DNA of 64,000 nt from contig NZ_BCWU01000002.1 of assembly GCF_001592365.1 (NCBI RefSeq), forward strand, positions 310,001 to 374,000, read 5' to 3'. The notes under the pieces were generated by a model, which was not told the origin of the DNA, made no database searches, and saw nothing but the letters and a program-made list of their open reading frames with translations. Of this stretch, positions 62,995-64,000 are shown one piece after another. The position numbers and the translations under genes were made by a program. Every line of letters begins with the position of its first letter. The stretch's first letter is position 1. This DNA comes from Gordonia hydrophobica NBRC 16057. GTDB lineage: Bacteria; Actinomycetota; Actinomycetes; Mycobacteriales; Mycobacteriaceae.

Positions 62995-63852
62995 ATGGAC
63001 GTGAGCTACGAGGCAACCAAGCGCGAGATCAGCACCGACCAGGGAGTCATCCGCTACCACGAGGCGGGTGAGCAGCACGACGACGTCCTGCTCCTGCTGC
63101 ACGGCAGCGGGCCGGGCGTCAACGGCTGGCGCAATTACCGCGGGAACCTGGAGTTCTTCGCGCGCACCCACCACACCTACATCGTCGAGTTCCCCGGATT
63201 CGGCGTCTCCGACCCGGTCGAGGGCCACCCGGTCCTCACCGCAGGCGCCTCGGTGATCCGCTTCATGGACGCGCTGAGCATGCCGTCCGCGGCCATGGTC
63301 GGGAACTCGATGGGCGGCGTCGTCGGCATCAACCTGGCCATCAAGCACCCCGAGCGCGTCGAGAAGCTCGTGACCATCGGCGGCGTGGGCCCCAACCTCT
63401 TCAGTTCCAGCCCGTCCGAGGGCATTCGCCTGCTGCAGGAGTTCACCGACGCGCCCGACCGCGACAAGCTGCTGCGCTGGCTGAACTCGATGGTCTACGA
63501 CCCGAGCGTCGTCACCGACGAGTTGATCGAAGAACGGTGGGCCGCCGCCAACGATCCGGCCGCGCAGCAGACGGCCGCCATGATGTACGGCTCCAAGGCC
63601 TTCGCGATGATGCAGCAGTTCATGGCGACCTCCGACACCCCGCCCTACTGGGCGATGATGCATAAGGTGACGTGCCCGACCCTGCTGACCTGGGGTCGCG
63701 ACGACCGCGTCAGCCCGCCCGACATGTCGCTGGCGCCGATGCGCCTGATCCCGAACGCGGAACTACACATCTTCCCCCGGTGCGGCCACTGGGTGATGAT
63801 CGAGGCGAAGGACGCCTTCGAGGCGACCGTCGGCGCATTCCTGCAGCGCTGA
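62995..63852 (+). CDS. Alpha/beta hydrolase, HsaD/MCP-hydrolase-like
   Basis: The 285-residue hydrolase has the oxyanion loop LLHGSGPGVNGWRNY, nucleophile Ser in GNSMGGVV, Asp in WGRDDRVSP and His in RCGHWV. The cap and overall pattern (NLFSSSPSEGIRLL, MVYDPSVVTDEL) resemble meta-cleavage product hydrolases such as HsaD. ATG at 62995 was preferred over GTG at 62986. A KstR-type operator directly upstream suggests induction by steroid metabolites. The exact substrate is unknown. Confidence 0.8.
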   Translation: MDVSYEATKREISTDQGVIRYHEAGEQHDDVLLLLHGSGPGVNGWRNYRGNLEFFARTHHTYIVEFPGFGVSDPVEGHPVLTAGASVIRFMDALSMPSAAMVGNSMGGVVGINLAIKHPERVEKLVTIGGVGPNLFSSSPSEGIRLLQEFTDAPDRDKLLRWLNSMVYDPSVVTDELIEERWAAANDPAAQQTAAMMYGSKAFAMMQQFMATSDTPPYWAMMHKVTCPTLLTWGRDDRVSPPDMSLAPMRLIPNAELHIFPRCGHWVMIEAKDAFEATVGAFLQR

Positions 63853-63861
63853 CGGCGCGGC

Positions 63862-64000
63862 TCAACCGCGGGCGACGACGATGCTCGGCGCGAGCACGAC
63901 GGCCAGGTCGTCGGCGACGTCGGAGTCGGCGTTCACATCGGGAGGCATCGCCACGTAGCTGAGCGCCGTCCGCGCGATCATCCGCGCCACCCGGCCCGCC
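63862..64000 (-). CDS. C-terminus of a TetR-like regulator, cut by the window edge
   Basis: On the minus strand a frame enters from the right edge and stops at 63862. The last 45 residues include RVARMIARTALSYVAMPPDV, typical of the final helix of TetR ligand domains, then an acidic tail and SIVVARG. The gene is convergent with the hydrolase, 9 bases away. The DNA-binding half lies outside the window. Confidence 0.55.
   Translation of the reverse strand, partial: AGRVARMIARTALSYVAMPPDVNADSDVADDLAVVLAPSIVVARG

Overview
The window is high-GC DNA of a mycolic-acid-containing actinomycete (Mycobacteriales/Corynebacteriales), most like Gordonia or a close relative. The genus is inferred from general features, not from a database search. 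Markers of the group are AftD arabinofuranosyltransferase, MmpL3, a DUF3068 envelope protein, an M13 zinc protease, GTP-type PEP carboxykinase, an R2-like ligand-binding oxidase, and a REP13E12-type DUF222/HNH element. No rRNA, tRNA, CRISPR array or transposase was recognised.

Much of the window follows the M. tuberculosis Rv0198c-Rv0243 backbone in a rearranged order (gene equivalences are from memory). Positions 9980-21358 match fadA2, fabG4, htdX, TetR, lpqI, Rv0236A and aftD. Positions 21863-28058 and 36307-38245 match the envelope locus Rv0224c-Rv0228: acyltransferase, DUF3068 protein, polytopic membrane protein, glycosyltransferase and methyltransferase. Positions 44717-59892 match pckA, a three-gene operon of unknown function, trmB, an NYN protein, mmpL3, a YbhN-like membrane protein, and zmp1. 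An R2lox homologue follows at 60382.

Region by region: 1-2711 holds a truncated gene end, an ArsR/MFS divergent pair with a duplicated operator, and a secreted protein. 3438-6521 is a polyhydroxyalkanoate or storage-granule module (MaoC hydratase, PHA synthase, phasin-like protein, XRE regulator). 6593-9748 has a double-ACT protein, a short-chain dehydrogenase and a VanW protein. 9980-21358 is the fadA2-aftD block. 21387-28058 is envelope machinery interrupted by a flippase-like and a CitE-like gene. 28040-36338 is an approximately 8 kb catabolic cassette lying inside the envelope locus: two paralogous NitT/TauT-type binding proteins, permease, ATPase, SDR, a carboxymuconolactone-decarboxylase-like protein, a DUF849 beta-keto acid cleavage enzyme, and AraC and TetR regulators. 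38246-40637 is an A+T-rich, repeat-rich stretch with DnaA-box-like sites and the HNH element. 40638-44591 is an MmpS-like protein and a MacB/FtsX-type ABC exporter. 44717-59892 is the pckG-mmpL3-zmp1 block. 59893-64000 has a 52-bp tandem array, R2lox, an L,D-transpeptidase, and an alpha/beta hydrolase behind a KstR-type operator.

The most interesting items are the 28-36 kb cassette, which looks like uptake of an unknown substrate coupled to oxidation and beta-keto acid cleavage; a dispersed repeat family with one member in frame inside aftD; a cluster of DnaA-box-like sites; a penicillin-binding-protein homologue without its active-site serine; and an operon encoding a P-loop protein whose Walker lysine is cysteine.
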